Shown one piece after another: positions 18,940 through 28,652 of a stretch of DNA of 64,000 nt (within the stretch, counting starts at the first letter, position 1; each line of letters opens with the position of its first letter). Below the pieces are notes generated by a model that did not search any database, was not told where the DNA came from, and worked only from the letters and a program-made list of their open reading frames with translations. This DNA is from Natronorubrum halophilum (GTDB taxonomy: Archaea; Halobacteriota; Halobacteria; Halobacteriales; Natrialbaceae), in assembly GCF_003670115.1 (NCBI RefSeq), contig NZ_QQTY01000007.1:95482-159481 (forward strand). Reading direction: 5' to 3'. The position numbers were made by a program, and so were the translations under genes.

Positions 18940-19080
18940 CTCGATGATCGGCCGAGAGTTCCCTCACGCGACGGTACGTCCGCTCACAAGGATGGTGTCG
19001 TCGGCGCTCGTATCGCCGTACCGAGGTCGCGTCCCCGCCAGCACAATTAATATCAAGTAATTTGAACACTCCGACAACCA

Positions 19081-19842
19081 ATGGGTGCAATTCAGGTGGA
19101 CGGGTTGGGAAAGACGTACGGCGACATCGACGCGGTCGACGGGATGGATTTCAGCGTCGAGCGGGGAGAACTCTACGGGTTTCTCGGTCCGAACGGGGCC
19201 GGCAAGACGACCACGATTCGCGTCCTAACCGGCCAGATCCGACCGGACGCGGGGACGGCTCGCGTCCTCGAAACCGATCCGACGACGGAGCCGATCGAAA
19301 CCCGACGATGGGTCGGCGTTCTGCCGGAGCAGGGCTCGCCGCCGAGCTTTCTGACCCCGCGGGAGTACTTCGAGTTCGTCGGGAGCGTCCGGGACCTCGA
19401 GCCGGACCGAGTAGCCGATCGAACGGAGCTCTGGGCGGACCGACTGGGGTTCGAGAGCAAACTCGATACGCTCCACACTGACCTCTCGCGGGGCCAACAG
19501 CAGAAAGTGATGATCACGCAGGCGTTCCTCCACGAACCCGACGTGGTCTTCATCGACGAACCGCTGGCGAATCTCGACCCGCTGGTCCAAGAACAGGTCA
19601 AGCAGTTTCTCGTGTCGTACGCGGCCGGCGACAACGCCGTCTTCGTCTCGACGCACAACATCGACGTCGCCGAGGAGATCTGTACGCGGGTCGGAATCGT
19701 CGCCGACGGACGGATCGTAACCGAACGGTCGCTCGAGGGCGACGGAACCGACGGATCGCTTCTCGAGGTGTTTCTCGATCGCGTCAACGACGCTGACGTT
19801 CGCGACGCGCCGTCGCTCGAACAGGTCGAGCCGGGACGATGA
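19081..19842 (+). CDS. ABC transporter ATP-binding protein
   Basis: The protein has 253 residues. Walker A GPNGAGKTT is at 36-44, the signature LSRGQQQ at 135-141, Walker B VVFIDEP at 155-161, and the H-loop lies in STHNIDVAEE. The signature has Arg and Gln in place of the usual SGGQ but keeps the LSxGQ core. It pairs with the membrane protein gene that overlaps its stop by ATGA. The architecture is that of an ABC-2-type exporter (drug, lipid or peptide export). It is probably controlled by the divergent regulator. Confidence 0.9.
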   Translation: MGAIQVDGLGKTYGDIDAVDGMDFSVERGELYGFLGPNGAGKTTTIRVLTGQIRPDAGTARVLETDPTTEPIETRRWVGVLPEQGSPPSFLTPREYFEFVGSVRDLEPDRVADRTELWADRLGFESKLDTLHTDLSRGQQQKVMITQAFLHEPDVVFIDEPLANLDPLVQEQVKQFLVSYAAGDNAVFVSTHNIDVAEEICTRVGIVADGRIVTERSLEGDGTDGSLLEVFLDRVNDADVRDAPSLEQVEPGR

Positions 19843-21311
19843 CCGGGACTACGGGAGTCGAGACGGGAAGCGACGGCCGCTCAGCATCGATAACGCGGTG
19901 GTTGTTTACGACCCTCCTTCGCGAAGAGTGGCGGCTCCACACCCAGCTATTCGGCGGCTGGCGGTTCGCACTGTTCCCGCTCGTGATCGCCCTCCTCACG
20001 GTGAGCGCGACCATCGCCCTCCTCGAAACGGGAACCGCGGCGAGAACGATCGTCGGCGGGTTGCACGTCCTCGCGCTCGGCTTCGGCCTCTACAGCGGAA
20101 CGGCCGGTTTTGCGGGCTCCGACATGCTCGAGAACGTGTTCGGCCGGCTTTCGCTCGTCCTCTCGACGTCGACGACGCTGCCGCTGTCCCGGCGACGGTT
20201 ACTGGGGGTGTTTTTGCTGAAGGACGCGCTGTTCTACGCGGTCGCGTTCGTCCTGCCGATGGCGGTCAGTAACGCGGCTCTCGGCGGGCTTTCGGCGACA
20301 GCGCCGCTCGCCGTGGGGGCGCTCTGGCTCTCGCTCTCGCTCGCGTTCGTGTTTGGAATGACCCTGACCGTCGCGGTGATCGCGCTTCGGACCCGCGGCG
20401 TCCCGACGTGGGCGATCGCCGCGACGGTCGGTCTGGCTATCGGCGGGCTGTGGGCGACGGGCCGTAGCCGCGAACTTCGGGCGCTCTTCGTGCCGATCGA
20501 TGGGTCACTGAGAGCGGCAGTCGGGTTGACCGCCGGGACCGTCCTCGTCGGCGCGGCCTCGCTCGCCCTGTACGATCCGAGCTACGGACGGCCCTCGCGG
20601 ACCGCGAGCGATCGATTCGCGAGACTCAGCGGCGCGCTACCGTTGCGCGCCACCACCAACGCGCTCGTTTCGAAAACGCTGCTCGATCTGGCGCGATCTT
20701 CGGGCAGCGTCTGGAAGCCGTTCGTCTCGGCCGGTATCCTGCTCGCCCTCGTGGCCGCCCTCGTCGACGTGGTCGGTACGATCACCGGTATCGCCCCCGC
20801 CCCGGGAATCTTCTTCGGCGGCGTCCTGGGCCTGACGGCGTTTACGACCTACAACTGGCTCACGCAGTTCGACTCGCTCGAGGCCTACCTCGCGTATCCG
20901 GTCTCCATCGAGGACGTCTTCCGAGCGAAACGAATCGCGTTCGTCCTCGTCGGCGCGCCGACCGTGGCGGTGCCGTACCTGGCGGCGATCTACTGGTTCG
21001 AGGCGACGCTCGCGGACGCGGCGGTCGGAGCGATCCTGCTCGCGGGGTACGGGCTGTACTACTACGGCCTCACCGTCTATATTGCCGGCTTCGATCCCAA
21101 CGAATTCCTCTTCGACGCCGTCCGGTTTTCGCTGTTCACCGTCGGCGTCGGGGTCGCTCTCGTGCCGACGCTGGTCGCCGGCTTCGTCGTCGTCCCGCCG
21201 TCCGGTAGCGTCGCGCTCGCCGTTGCGGGGGTCGGATTCGGCGCGGTCGGGGTGGTCCTCTCGAGCCGTGCGGGGCCGCGCTGGGAGGAGCGCTATCAGG
21301 CGGGCGACTGA
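19839..21311 (+). CDS. ABC transporter permease
   Basis: This 490-residue membrane protein starts at the ATG overlapping the ATPase stop. About 10-12 hydrophobic segments run through the chain, with two halves each starting near FTTLLREEWRLHTQLFGGWR and LVSKTLLDLARSSGSVWKPF. The translational coupling to the ATPase makes it the transmembrane subunit. The cargo is unknown. The second half ends with GVGFGAVGVVLSSRAGPRWE. Two internally similar halves suggest that one chain may supply a full membrane domain, or that it homodimerises. Confidence 0.8.
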   Translation: MTGTTGVETGSDGRSASITRWLFTTLLREEWRLHTQLFGGWRFALFPLVIALLTVSATIALLETGTAARTIVGGLHVLALGFGLYSGTAGFAGSDMLENVFGRLSLVLSTSTTLPLSRRRLLGVFLLKDALFYAVAFVLPMAVSNAALGGLSATAPLAVGALWLSLSLAFVFGMTLTVAVIALRTRGVPTWAIAATVGLAIGGLWATGRSRELRALFVPIDGSLRAAVGLTAGTVLVGAASLALYDPSYGRPSRTASDRFARLSGALPLRATTNALVSKTLLDLARSSGSVWKPFVSAGILLALVAALVDVVGTITGIAPAPGIFFGGVLGLTAFTTYNWLTQFDSLEAYLAYPVSIEDVFRAKRIAFVLVGAPTVAVPYLAAIYWFEATLADAAVGAILLAGYGLYYYGLTVYIAGFDPNEFLFDAVRFSLFTVGVGVALVPTLVAGFVVVPPSGSVALAVAGVGFGAVGVVLSSRAGPRWEERYQAGD

Positions 21312-21452
21312 GACGAGCAACGAGAAGCGAAACAGACGTTGTGGGTGAAGCGTGACCGAAGCGCACGGCGCGGGCGAGAGAACGACCGTCGCGTTCGGCG
21401 AGAACGAACCGATAGGACGATACTGCGAGCCGCGTGACTAGCCACCACGCGG

Positions 21453-23120
21453 ATGACACGGACGCTCCTCGTCGCAGGGACTGCAAGCCACGTCGGCAAG
21501 TCGACGGTCGCCGCCGGACTCTGTCGGCTGCTCGCCGATCGAGGCGTTTCGGTCGCCCCGTTCAAGGCACAGAACATGAGTAACAACGCTCGAGTCGTCG
21601 TGCGACCCGAGGCCATCGGAGACGGTTCCGAAGGCCGCCACGGTGACGACGCACCGATCACTGATCGGTGGGGAGAGATCGGCGTCTCCCAGTTCGTCCA
21701 GGCGCGTGCGGCCCGGACGACGCCGACGACGGACTGCAACCCGGTGCTCCTCAAGCCCCGCGGCGACGGGGAGAGCCAACTCGTCCTCCAGGGACGAGCC
21801 CGCGAGCACGTCCCGGCGAGCGACTACTACGAGGCGTACTGGGAGGACGCTCGAGCGGCCGCCGAAGAATCTTACCGGCGACTCGCAGCCGATCACGACG
21901 TCGTCATCGCGGAAGGCGCGGGAAGCATCGCCGAGATCAACCTCCACGAGCGCGACCTCGCGAACGTCGAGACGCCCCGATTCGCCGACGCCGAGATCCT
22001 CCTGCTGGTCGATATCGAACGCGGCGGAGCCTTCGCCAGCCTGTACGGCACCATCGAGTTGCTTCCCGACTCGTTGCGCGATCGCCTCGTCGGGGCGGTC
22101 ATCACCAAGTTTCGGGGCGACCCGACGCTGCTCGAGCCGGGCATCGAGGAGATCGAAGCCGAGACCGGCGTCCCGATCGTGGGCGTGCTCCCCTACGACG
22201 ACCCCGGATTGCCCGAAGAAGACAGCGTCGGCCTCCCGGCAACGGGCGAGGGCGGCGTCCTCGGGGACGACGACGGTATTCCCGAGGCTCGACGGATCCG
22301 GATCGCCGTGCCCCGGCTGCCGCGGATTTCGAACGCGACGGATCTCGAGGCGCTCGCGGCCGAGCCGGGCGTCTCGGTCGCGTTCGTGCCGATCGAGACG
22401 GGTGCACTCGAGACCGAAACCGCGTCCGCTACCGACCCGCTCGAGGAGGCCGATGCAGACGCGGTCGTCCTTCCGGGAACGAAGAACACGGTCGACGACC
22501 TGCGAGCGCTCCACGAGGCCGGCTTCGGGGACGCGCTCGCCGGGTTCGGCGGTCCGGTCGTCGGCGTCTGTGGCGGCTACCAGCTGCTGGGCGAGCGGAT
22601 CACGAACGCCTCGCTCGAGGGAACCGGCGACGACGACGTTCTCGAGGGGTTGGGATTGTTACCGGTCGAGACGCGATTCGAGGGGACCAAACGGCTCGAG
22701 CGGACGACGGTCCCCGTCGACGGCGACGCGACGCCGCTGCTCGCGGGTGCCGAGGGACCCGCCGCAGGGTACGAGATCCACGCCGGTCGAACGCGGGCGC
22801 TCGAGGACGTCGACCGGCCGCTCGGCGACTCGAGCGCCGCCCGCGGACGGGTTCTTGGGACGTATCTCCACGGGCTGTTCGATAACGACTCGGTTCGAAC
22901 GGCGTTTCTCGCACACGTCGCTGCAAAAGCGGGAGTCGATCGAACGGCGGGCGACGAACCCGGTGCTACCGATACGGAGTCCGCGACAGGGCGACAAAAC
23001 GCAACCGGTCGGACGCCGTCCGACCGGGCGGCGACGCTGGTTCGCAAGCACGTCGATCTCGAGGCGCTGGGCGAGCCCTTCGGGACGGGACTCACGTGCG
23101 GTAAGGAAGACGGTCAGTAG
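21453..23120 (+). CDS. cbiP: Cobyric acid synthase
   Basis: The protein has 555 residues. The N-terminal synthetase domain opens [18 protein letters not shown] (P-loop) and contains [15 protein letters not shown] and the ATP-site stretch [14 protein letters not shown]. The C-terminal glutamine amidotransferase has the nucleophile in [12 protein letters not shown] and the histidine in [11 protein letters not shown]. It amidates four carboxylates of adenosylcobyrinate diamide. An insert of about 30 disordered residues near 500 ([15 protein letters not shown]) is longer than in bacteria. It is part of cobalamin synthesis together with the adenosyltransferase upstream. Confidence 0.93.
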   Translation: MTRTLLVAGTASHVGKSTVAAGLCRLLADRGVSVAPFKAQNMSNNARVVVRPEAIGDGSEGRHGDDAPITDRWGEIGVSQFVQARAARTTPTTDCNPVLLKPRGDGESQLVLQGRAREHVPASDYYEAYWEDARAAAEESYRRLAADHDVVIAEGAGSIAEINLHERDLANVETPRFADAEILLLVDIERGGAFASLYGTIELLPDSLRDRLVGAVITKFRGDPTLLEPGIEEIEAETGVPIVGVLPYDDPGLPEEDSVGLPATGEGGVLGDDDGIPEARRIRIAVPRLPRISNATDLEALAAEPGVSVAFVPIETGALETETASATDPLEEADADAVVLPGTKNTVDDLRALHEAGFGDALAGFGGPVVGVCGGYQLLGERITNASLEGTGDDDVLEGLGLLPVETRFEGTKRLERTTVPVDGDATPLLAGAEGPAAGYEIHAGRTRALEDVDRPLGDSSAARGRVLGTYLHGLFDNDSVRTAFLAHVAAKAGVDRTAGDEPGATDTESATGRQNATGRTPSDRAATLVRKHVDLEALGEPFGTGLTCGKEDGQ

Positions 23121-23142
23121 CGACGGTCTGGATCGAGACGAC

Positions 23143-23532
23143 CTAGACGGATTTGTTGCGGTACGTTCCGAGCAGTTCCTCGAGAATGATGCACTCCTGA
23201 TCGGCCGAATCGTAGTGCGTGTCGATGAAGCGTTCCGCGGCCTCGTACTCTCCGCGCAGACCGTGCTTGCGGATGGTTATGACGGCATCGAGGAAGAAGG
23301 TCCCCCCGTCAGCACCGACCACCGACGCGTGATCTCGCTCGTTGATATCGAGTTCGGACTTGATCTCGTCGAAGTTGAACGTCTTCACCTCGTGGTCGGT
23401 GTTGATCAGCGTGAGCACGTACTCCGCGGAGAAGCGATAGAACTCGGATTTGCTCTCGAACATACCGTCGTCGACGAGTTCATCGATCGCGCCGACGACC
23501 TCGTCCGGATATCTGACGGTATCTTTCGCCAT
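23143..23532 (-). CDS. Ribbon-helix-helix (CopG-like) regulator
   Basis: The protein has 129 residues from MAKDTVRYPDE at 23532. The first 45 residues are a ribbon-helix-helix DNA-binding fold: TVRYPDEVVGAIDELVDDGM on the strand and helix 1, FESKSEFYRFSAEYVLTLI on helix 2. The C-terminal part (IKSELDINERDHASVVG, then helices) may serve dimerisation or a ligand. It resembles the haloarchaeal RHH proteins related to CdrL, but without the cdrS-ftsZ2 context I do not assign that name. It is convergent with cbiP. Confidence 0.75.
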   Translation of the reverse strand: MAKDTVRYPDEVVGAIDELVDDGMFESKSEFYRFSAEYVLTLINTDHEVKTFNFDEIKSELDINERDHASVVGADGGTFFLDAVITIRKHGLRGEYEAAERFIDTHYDSADQECIILEELLGTYRNKSV

Positions 23533-23715
23533 GTCGTCACTGTGCACGCTACTGACTCATTATTGTTTCGAATAAATGTTATATCTCATATATTTTCGGG
23601 CCCCTCGAGGACCTGAATCCGTATCGATTTCGACGATCAGCGGACACTCGAGTCTCGTATCGAGCCTCGAAACGGAACGAACGTTAAAGCAACCGGGACC
23701 GGTTTGCTCACACGA

Positions 23716-24549
23716 GTGAGCCCAATCGACGCGTCCCCCGGATTCCTCGTCAGTTCCCTCCCCTGGTGGCTAGCAGCGCCGGTGATCCAGCTCGTGGTGC
23801 TCGTGTTCGGGATGGCGCTCGACGAGACGTACGTCAACCGGGTGACCATCCTGACCGGGGCGCTCGCCGTACAGATTCACGCGTTCGTCGCCGGTGACGT
23901 CGGGATGCTCGTCGGTCTGTACGGCGACCTCGGTCTCGTTATCGGAACGTACGGGCTGTACGCCTACGTCATCGACGGCTACGTCGGAGACTGGTTTCGA
24001 CTCCTCGCCTACTTCGTGTACTCGCCGCTGTCGGTCGCTCTCGTCATCCTGGCCGCCGGCCCCACGCTGTTCGGCGTCGAACCGCTGGTCGTCCCCGCAC
24101 TCGTTCTCGCCGGGTACGGCAACCATCAGTTCCGCGAGTACCTCCGCCCCGACGTTCCCTACTACTTCGGTCCCGAATCGCGGGCGTCGTTCGAGGCGGT
24201 CGTCGAAACCGAGGCCACCGTGGGGACGTCAACCGAGACGCCGACGGCCGATTCCGGCGAATCGACCGCCGTGTCAGCCGCGACGAGGGCCGACACTGAA
24301 TCGGCTACGGCAGCACCAGCCGAGGGGGACGCGACAGCCAACGATAGCGGTGAACCAACAGCCAACGACGGCGGTGAACCGACAGCGGCGACGGGTCACG
24401 ACGCAGGCGCCGCGTCCTTCGACGACGCAACGGCTACCGACAGCAACTCCGACGACGGCTCCGGCTTCGATCATCCCGGTGTCGAACCGGCTACCGCTGC
24501 CGACTCGAGCGAGCGGGGGATTCTTCCGGAGTTCATGCGACGGCTCTAG
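23716..24549 (+). CDS. Hypothetical membrane protein with disordered tail
   Basis: The protein has 277 residues from the GTG at 23716; a TTG at 23704 is in frame. A TTAA-containing box 24 bases upstream supports a leaderless GTG. The first 165 residues hold four to five membrane segments, ending REYLRPDVPYYFGPESR. The rest is a Thr/Ala/Asp/Gly-rich disordered tail with internal repeats of GEPTANDG and GEPTAATG. No enzymatic motif is seen. Such proteins are common and uncharacterised in haloarchaea. It is monocistronic. Confidence 0.65.
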   Translation: MSPIDASPGFLVSSLPWWLAAPVIQLVVLVFGMALDETYVNRVTILTGALAVQIHAFVAGDVGMLVGLYGDLGLVIGTYGLYAYVIDGYVGDWFRLLAYFVYSPLSVALVILAAGPTLFGVEPLVVPALVLAGYGNHQFREYLRPDVPYYFGPESRASFEAVVETEATVGTSTETPTADSGESTAVSAATRADTESATAAPAEGDATANDSGEPTANDGGEPTAATGHDAGAASFDDATATDSNSDDGSGFDHPGVEPATAADSSERGILPEFMRRL

Positions 24550-24769
24550 AAACCCGATCCGAACGGACGGGAGGAACCCGGTCTAAACAGGCGGCCGCGG
24601 ATCGGTCGGTTTCCAGACAGAACCGTTTCCGCGGACGAAGAGTGTGAATTATTGTCTCACACGATCGGCTAGTACCTGTAACAGGCTATTCGGGGGTGAA
24701 AACGCAACGAGTCGGCCCGTAGCAACTACCTACAAATTTATTATTTATCGTGTCTAACCGAAGAGCGCA

Positions 24770-25021
24770 ATGGCAGATGAATCCGAAATCCGTCAGCAGA
24801 TGATCGACGCGTTCGGAGAAGCCGACTACCCGATTTCGAGTCCGATGGACCTCGTTCCGGCGCTCCCCAACGGACCCGGTACGAAGTTCGAATCCGGCGA
24901 CTTCTCCATGACCGCAATGGAACTGAACACGAAAACGTCCGGTGGCGACTTCCCCTACGACGATCCCGAAACCTTCGTCGACGACATCATCGAAGACCTC
25001 AAAGAGCAGGGTGAACTCTAG
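24770..25021 (+). CDS. MTH865-like family protein
   Basis: This 83-residue protein belongs to the MTH865 family. It has helices at IRQQMIDAFGEADYPISSP, then MDLVPALPNGPGTKFESGD, and the end DDPETFVDDIIEDLKEQGEL. A calcium- or metal-binding EF-hand-like fold has been described for the family, but the function is not known. An AT-rich TATA region (TTTATTATTTATC, 24734-24746) about 28 bases upstream marks a leaderless start. Its stop overlaps by four bases that of a possible minus-strand gene. Confidence 0.85.
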   Translation: MADESEIRQQMIDAFGEADYPISSPMDLVPALPNGPGTKFESGDFSMTAMELNTKTSGGDFPYDDPETFVDDIIEDLKEQGEL

Positions 25022-25239
25022 ACCGGAACACCGTGGTGCAGCCGGGTGGGGTGGAGGCGTCCACGCAGTTCCCGCACCGATTCATCCGAACTCGACACAC
25101 CGGTAGTCAGTGGGCTGAAATCGATTACCGTCCGGTTCGTGCCGTACCGATCGAAACGGGCCTCACACTGATCGCACAGTCGTTGCGCGATCGAGACGGA
25201 GCATCCGTCAGTGGCGACTGAAGAGTGTCGTTCGATCAT
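25018..25239 (-). CDS. Possible small CxxC protein
   Basis: There are 73 codons, MIERHSSVATDGC at the start and a CDQCEARFDRYGTNRT stretch in the middle. One CxxC pair, fairly GC-rich third positions and a plausible compact length argue for a gene. I do not recognise a family, and the frame could be chance. It ends overlapping the stop of the MTH865 gene. Treat it as a weak prediction. Confidence 0.3.
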   Translation of the reverse strand: MIERHSSVATDGCSVSIAQRLCDQCEARFDRYGTNRTVIDFSPLTTGVSSSDESVRELRGRLHPTRLHHGVPV

Positions 25240-25479
25240 CCGGGCGCAAGACGACTATCGAAGCAACACATTGTACACTGTGTAAACCGTCTCCACTGTT
25301 CAGATTCGACCATCGGCAAGCCGTACAGCCGCCGAACACAGTGTCGCAAACTGATTTTATGACACTAGTTTTCGAAACAACTCAATCTACCAGTAACCTT
25401 TTATTCTGACCCCGTGTTTGCTCAGAAAGGCATCCCCGTCAGCGTTGCGATCGGCAACAGCAACGGTCCCTGATATTGT
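25240..25479. promoter_or_regulatory. Upstream region of the Bat-like regulator
   Basis: The region is AT-richer than its neighbours. It carries a short inverted repeat, ACACA and TGTGT around TTGTACAC at 25266-25283, and CCTTTTATTC near 25396 as a TATA-like element. No gene is seen. Confidence 0.3.
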
Positions 25480-27663
25480 ATGTCATATGATAATCGATCC
25501 GAATCGATCGTTCACGTTACGACCTCTCCGTCGAGTTCGCTCCGGACGCGTCTCCAAAAGAAGACAGAGATCGACGTTCTGTCGGTGTCGCCAGAGGCAG
25601 ATCTCGAGACCGTTCTCGAGACCGAACGCCCCCCAGACGCCGAATCCGAATCGAGTGACGGCCCGGGGACGCCGTCTCGTTCGACGGAAATTTCTCCGGA
25701 GACGCCGGCGGAATCGTCCTCCGAACTACCCGAAAGCGAGTTCCAACGACCGATCGCCGTCGTTCTCGAACTCGAGTGCCCGGAGCAAACGAGTGCCGTC
25801 CTCGAGCGCATTCGGACGACCGCACCGACCGTTCCAACGATCGTCGTACCCTCGTCGGGAAGCGAAGCGCTCGCAGCCGCCGCGCTACGTGCGAACGCGG
25901 ACGACTACGTTCTCACTGACGGGGACACTGAGCCCGTCGAACGGATCGTCGACACGGTACGCTCGCTGCGAGAGTCGGACGGCGATTCAGTAGGAGCGTC
26001 AGCGACGGTAACAAAGTCGGCGGAACCGATGCCGACATCCGAAACAGCAGAGACACGACTGGCGGCCGAAACGGCTGATGGCAAGTATCATCGAATTCTC
26101 GCGAACGAACTCCCTGACGAAGCGTTCGTTATCGGTGCTGACGGAACCTACTTCGAGGCGAAAGTCCGTTCCGACGTTGCGGATCTCTACTCGATGTCGG
26201 CCGACGAACTGATGGGGAAACGACTCGAGCGCGTGTTTCCGGACGGCGTTGCCGCGGAGCTACAGGGATGCGTCGATCGAACGATCCAAACGGGCGAGAT
26301 TCAGTCCATCGAGTACAGCGTGGAAACCTTCGATGGGCGACGACGATACGAGGCACGGGTCGTCCCGATCGACGAACGAATCGAGGGCCAGCGCGCCGTC
26401 GTCTGGCTCGCGCGGGACATCACCGAACGGGCAAAGCGAGAACGCGAGTTGCGTTCGCGACAGGATCAACTCGAGACGCTCAACAGAATTAGCATGGTCG
26501 TCGGTCAGGTAATCGACACGCTGGTCGAGGCACCTTCCCGAAACGCCATCGAACGCGAGGTCTGTGAACAGCTCGTCGACTCGGAGCTGTACTGCGGGGC
26601 CTGGATCGCCGAACGTACTGGTGAGGGAACGCTCTCGTATCGAACCGGTGCGGGCAGTACAGAGACGTACCTCGAGTGCGTTCGAGAACGCGAATTCGAC
26701 GACGAGTGGGCGGTACAACGAGCCGTTCGGACGGGAAAAACCCAGACGGAAACGGGAATCCCCGAGAACGAGGCGGTTCCCGAGCCGCTCCGGGAAAGCG
26801 CGCGCCAAGATGGTATCAGTTCCGCAGTCTCCGTTCCGATCAGTCACAACGAATCGATATACGGCGTGTTGGTGGTCCTGTCGAGTCGCGAAGAGGCGTT
26901 CAGTACGGGCGAACGTGCGGGCTTCAGTCTGCTCGGCGAAACGATCGGCTTTACCATCATGGCCGTAAAGAACCGCCAGTTACTGTTCTCCGACACCGTC
27001 ATCGAACTCGAGTTTCGAATCGACGGTGGCGAGACCTTCTCGTTCGATCTCTCCGAGGAGTACGGGTGTACCTGTTCGCTCGAGTGGGCCGGCACCACCT
27101 CGGGCGGGCGTACCTTCCAGTACGTCACGGTCGACGGCCTCGCCGGCGAAACCGTCCTCGAAGCAGCGAACGCCCACGAATCGATCGAGGAGTGTCGGCT
27201 CATTCACGACGGGGAAAACAGTTGCACGGTCGAGATGCGACTCTCGAAGTCGGGCGTCCGAACGCTCGCGAACCACGGAGCGACGATCAGAGACGTCGCC
27301 GTCGAAAACGGCGTCGGGACCTGCCTGATCGAGGTTTCACAGGATGCAGACGTCCGAGAGATCGCGGATGCGCTGACGGTCGTCTACGAGAACACCGAAC
27401 TCGTCGCTCGCCGAGAGGTCGATCGAGCGGTCCAAACCGCGGCCGAACGACGCAATCGAATGCTCGATCAGCTCACCGATCGACAGCTCACGACGCTGCG
27501 ACTCGCCTACTACGGGGGATTCTTTGACTGGCCGCGTGAAAGCACCGGCGAGGAGATCGCCGAGGCGATGGGCGTCTCACCGCCGACGATGCACCAGCAC
27601 CTACGGAAGGGACTCAAGTCGATTCTGGGGGAGTTCTTCGAAGCCGGCGGCGGGACACCGTAG
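25480..27663 (+). CDS. Bat-like multidomain sensor regulator (PAS, GAF, HTH-10)
   Basis: The protein has 727 residues. A degenerate receiver-like domain spans about 1-170 with a Ser/Glu-rich insert (ALRANADDYVLTDGDTEPV is receiver-like at its end). A PAS domain is at about 200-315 (FVIGADGTYFEAKV, VWLARDITERAKRER). A GAF domain is at about 340-500 (YCGAWIAERTGEG, SAVSVPISHNESIYGVLVV). The bacterio-opsin-activator domain is at about 510-640. An HTH-10 ends the chain, with LTDRQLTTLRLAYYGGFFDW and IAEAMGVSPPTMHQHLRKGL. It is a cytoplasmic transcription regulator with redox, light or ligand input; the targets are unknown. Confidence 0.9.
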   Translation: MSYDNRSESIVHVTTSPSSSLRTRLQKKTEIDVLSVSPEADLETVLETERPPDAESESSDGPGTPSRSTEISPETPAESSSELPESEFQRPIAVVLELECPEQTSAVLERIRTTAPTVPTIVVPSSGSEALAAAALRANADDYVLTDGDTEPVERIVDTVRSLRESDGDSVGASATVTKSAEPMPTSETAETRLAAETADGKYHRILANELPDEAFVIGADGTYFEAKVRSDVADLYSMSADELMGKRLERVFPDGVAAELQGCVDRTIQTGEIQSIEYSVETFDGRRRYEARVVPIDERIEGQRAVVWLARDITERAKRERELRSRQDQLETLNRISMVVGQVIDTLVEAPSRNAIEREVCEQLVDSELYCGAWIAERTGEGTLSYRTGAGSTETYLECVREREFDDEWAVQRAVRTGKTQTETGIPENEAVPEPLRESARQDGISSAVSVPISHNESIYGVLVVLSSREEAFSTGERAGFSLLGETIGFTIMAVKNRQLLFSDTVIELEFRIDGGETFSFDLSEEYGCTCSLEWAGTTSGGRTFQYVTVDGLAGETVLEAANAHESIEECRLIHDGENSCTVEMRLSKSGVRTLANHGATIRDVAVENGVGTCLIEVSQDADVREIADALTVVYENTELVARREVDRAVQTAAERRNRMLDQLTDRQLTTLRLAYYGGFFDWPRESTGEEIAEAMGVSPPTMHQHLRKGLKSILGEFFEAGGGTP

Positions 27664-28084
27664 GTCGTGCTCAGCGGAGACTGGACGGAGACGTCACAGA
27701 AACGTCTTCGAAATGCGAGGGAACGGTAGGTGGTGGCAGTTTGAATGGGTTCCGCTCGCATCGACCGCCTTCGGTTCCACGAAGGCAGTCGAGCGCTATG
27801 GATTCGAGATTGATAACACTAGTCAAACGGTCCAACGTATCACGCCGAGTTGTGTCAATGCGAACGCCGCCAACCAGCGGCGCAAGCCCAAAGATTGGGG
27901 AGAGTACAAAGCGCCACCGATAGCGACAGGATGCAAGTCGCGAGCGAGGATCTGTTCACCGGAAATGCGGTGTGTCAAAATCGACCCCCCGAGTCGATAT
28001 CGGCCCGTCGCGAGCGCTCGCGAGGGGGAGCGATCCGAACGTATCACGAACGGCGATACTCACGGCGATATAAAAGTACGCGTT
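27664..28084. other. Intergenic, no gene recognised
   Basis: There are 421 bases between the Bat-like gene and the next small gene. A long plus frame is open through it, but the composition is not coding-like. A TATAAAA box at 28069-28075 is the only clear signal. Confidence 0.4.
28069..28075 (+). promoter_or_regulatory. TATA box
   Basis: TATAAAA here predicts transcription from about 28098. That is downstream of the GTG at 28085, so the next gene may really begin at the GTG at 28118. Confidence 0.5.
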
Positions 28085-28456
28085 GTGAACCCAAGCATCG
28101 ATAGCGAACCCTCGACGGTGTGCGAACGGGATGAAAACGACGAGCATCCGGGCAACCGATATCGTCTGTCGATCGACAGCGGGCACGCAGCCGTGATACC
28201 GAACGCACCCGTCGACGGGATCTACAGGGGATCGAACGGCCGCTACTACACCGACCGTCAGGTTACGAACTACCTGCGTGCCGAACGGTGGAACCCGTGC
28301 ATCCGACAGCGCAATCCCGAGCGACGACTGGTGGCAACGAGCGACGACGATTTGCTACTGTTGCTGCCGACCGACGACATTCCCGCCTGGGCGGAGATTC
28401 GGGTCGACAACCGCGGTGCTCGCATCGTCGATACGCGGCGTCCGCTGCCCGAATAG
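28085..28456 (+). CDS. Hypothetical protein
   Basis: The frame gives 123 residues from the GTG at 28085, or 112 from the GTG at 28118, which fits the TATA box better. After a polar start, the fold seems beta-rich: YRLSIDSGHAAVIPNAPVDG, then GSNGRYYTDRQVTNYLRAER, and a regular end RIVDTRRPLPE. No family is recognised. Codon choice is GC-rich in third positions and the reading makes sense as a globular protein, so I think it is real. Its function is unknown. Confidence 0.5.
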   Translation: MNPSIDSEPSTVCERDENDEHPGNRYRLSIDSGHAAVIPNAPVDGIYRGSNGRYYTDRQVTNYLRAERWNPCIRQRNPERRLVATSDDDLLLLLPTDDIPAWAEIRVDNRGARIVDTRRPLPE

Positions 28457-28652
28457 TCGACACCGGACTCCCGACTCCCGCCGTTTTCGACCACCTGCCG
28501 AGACCGTCGATGATCCGCGTTTTGGAATGCAGCGGGACGCTACTGGTCGGCTGACCCACTCCGAGCGCTCCAGTCAGTATCCCTCCGGACACGTATAATG
28601 AGTGTACATGTGAACCGTCACGGACTGGCCGTCGAACTCGAGAGCCACTGTC

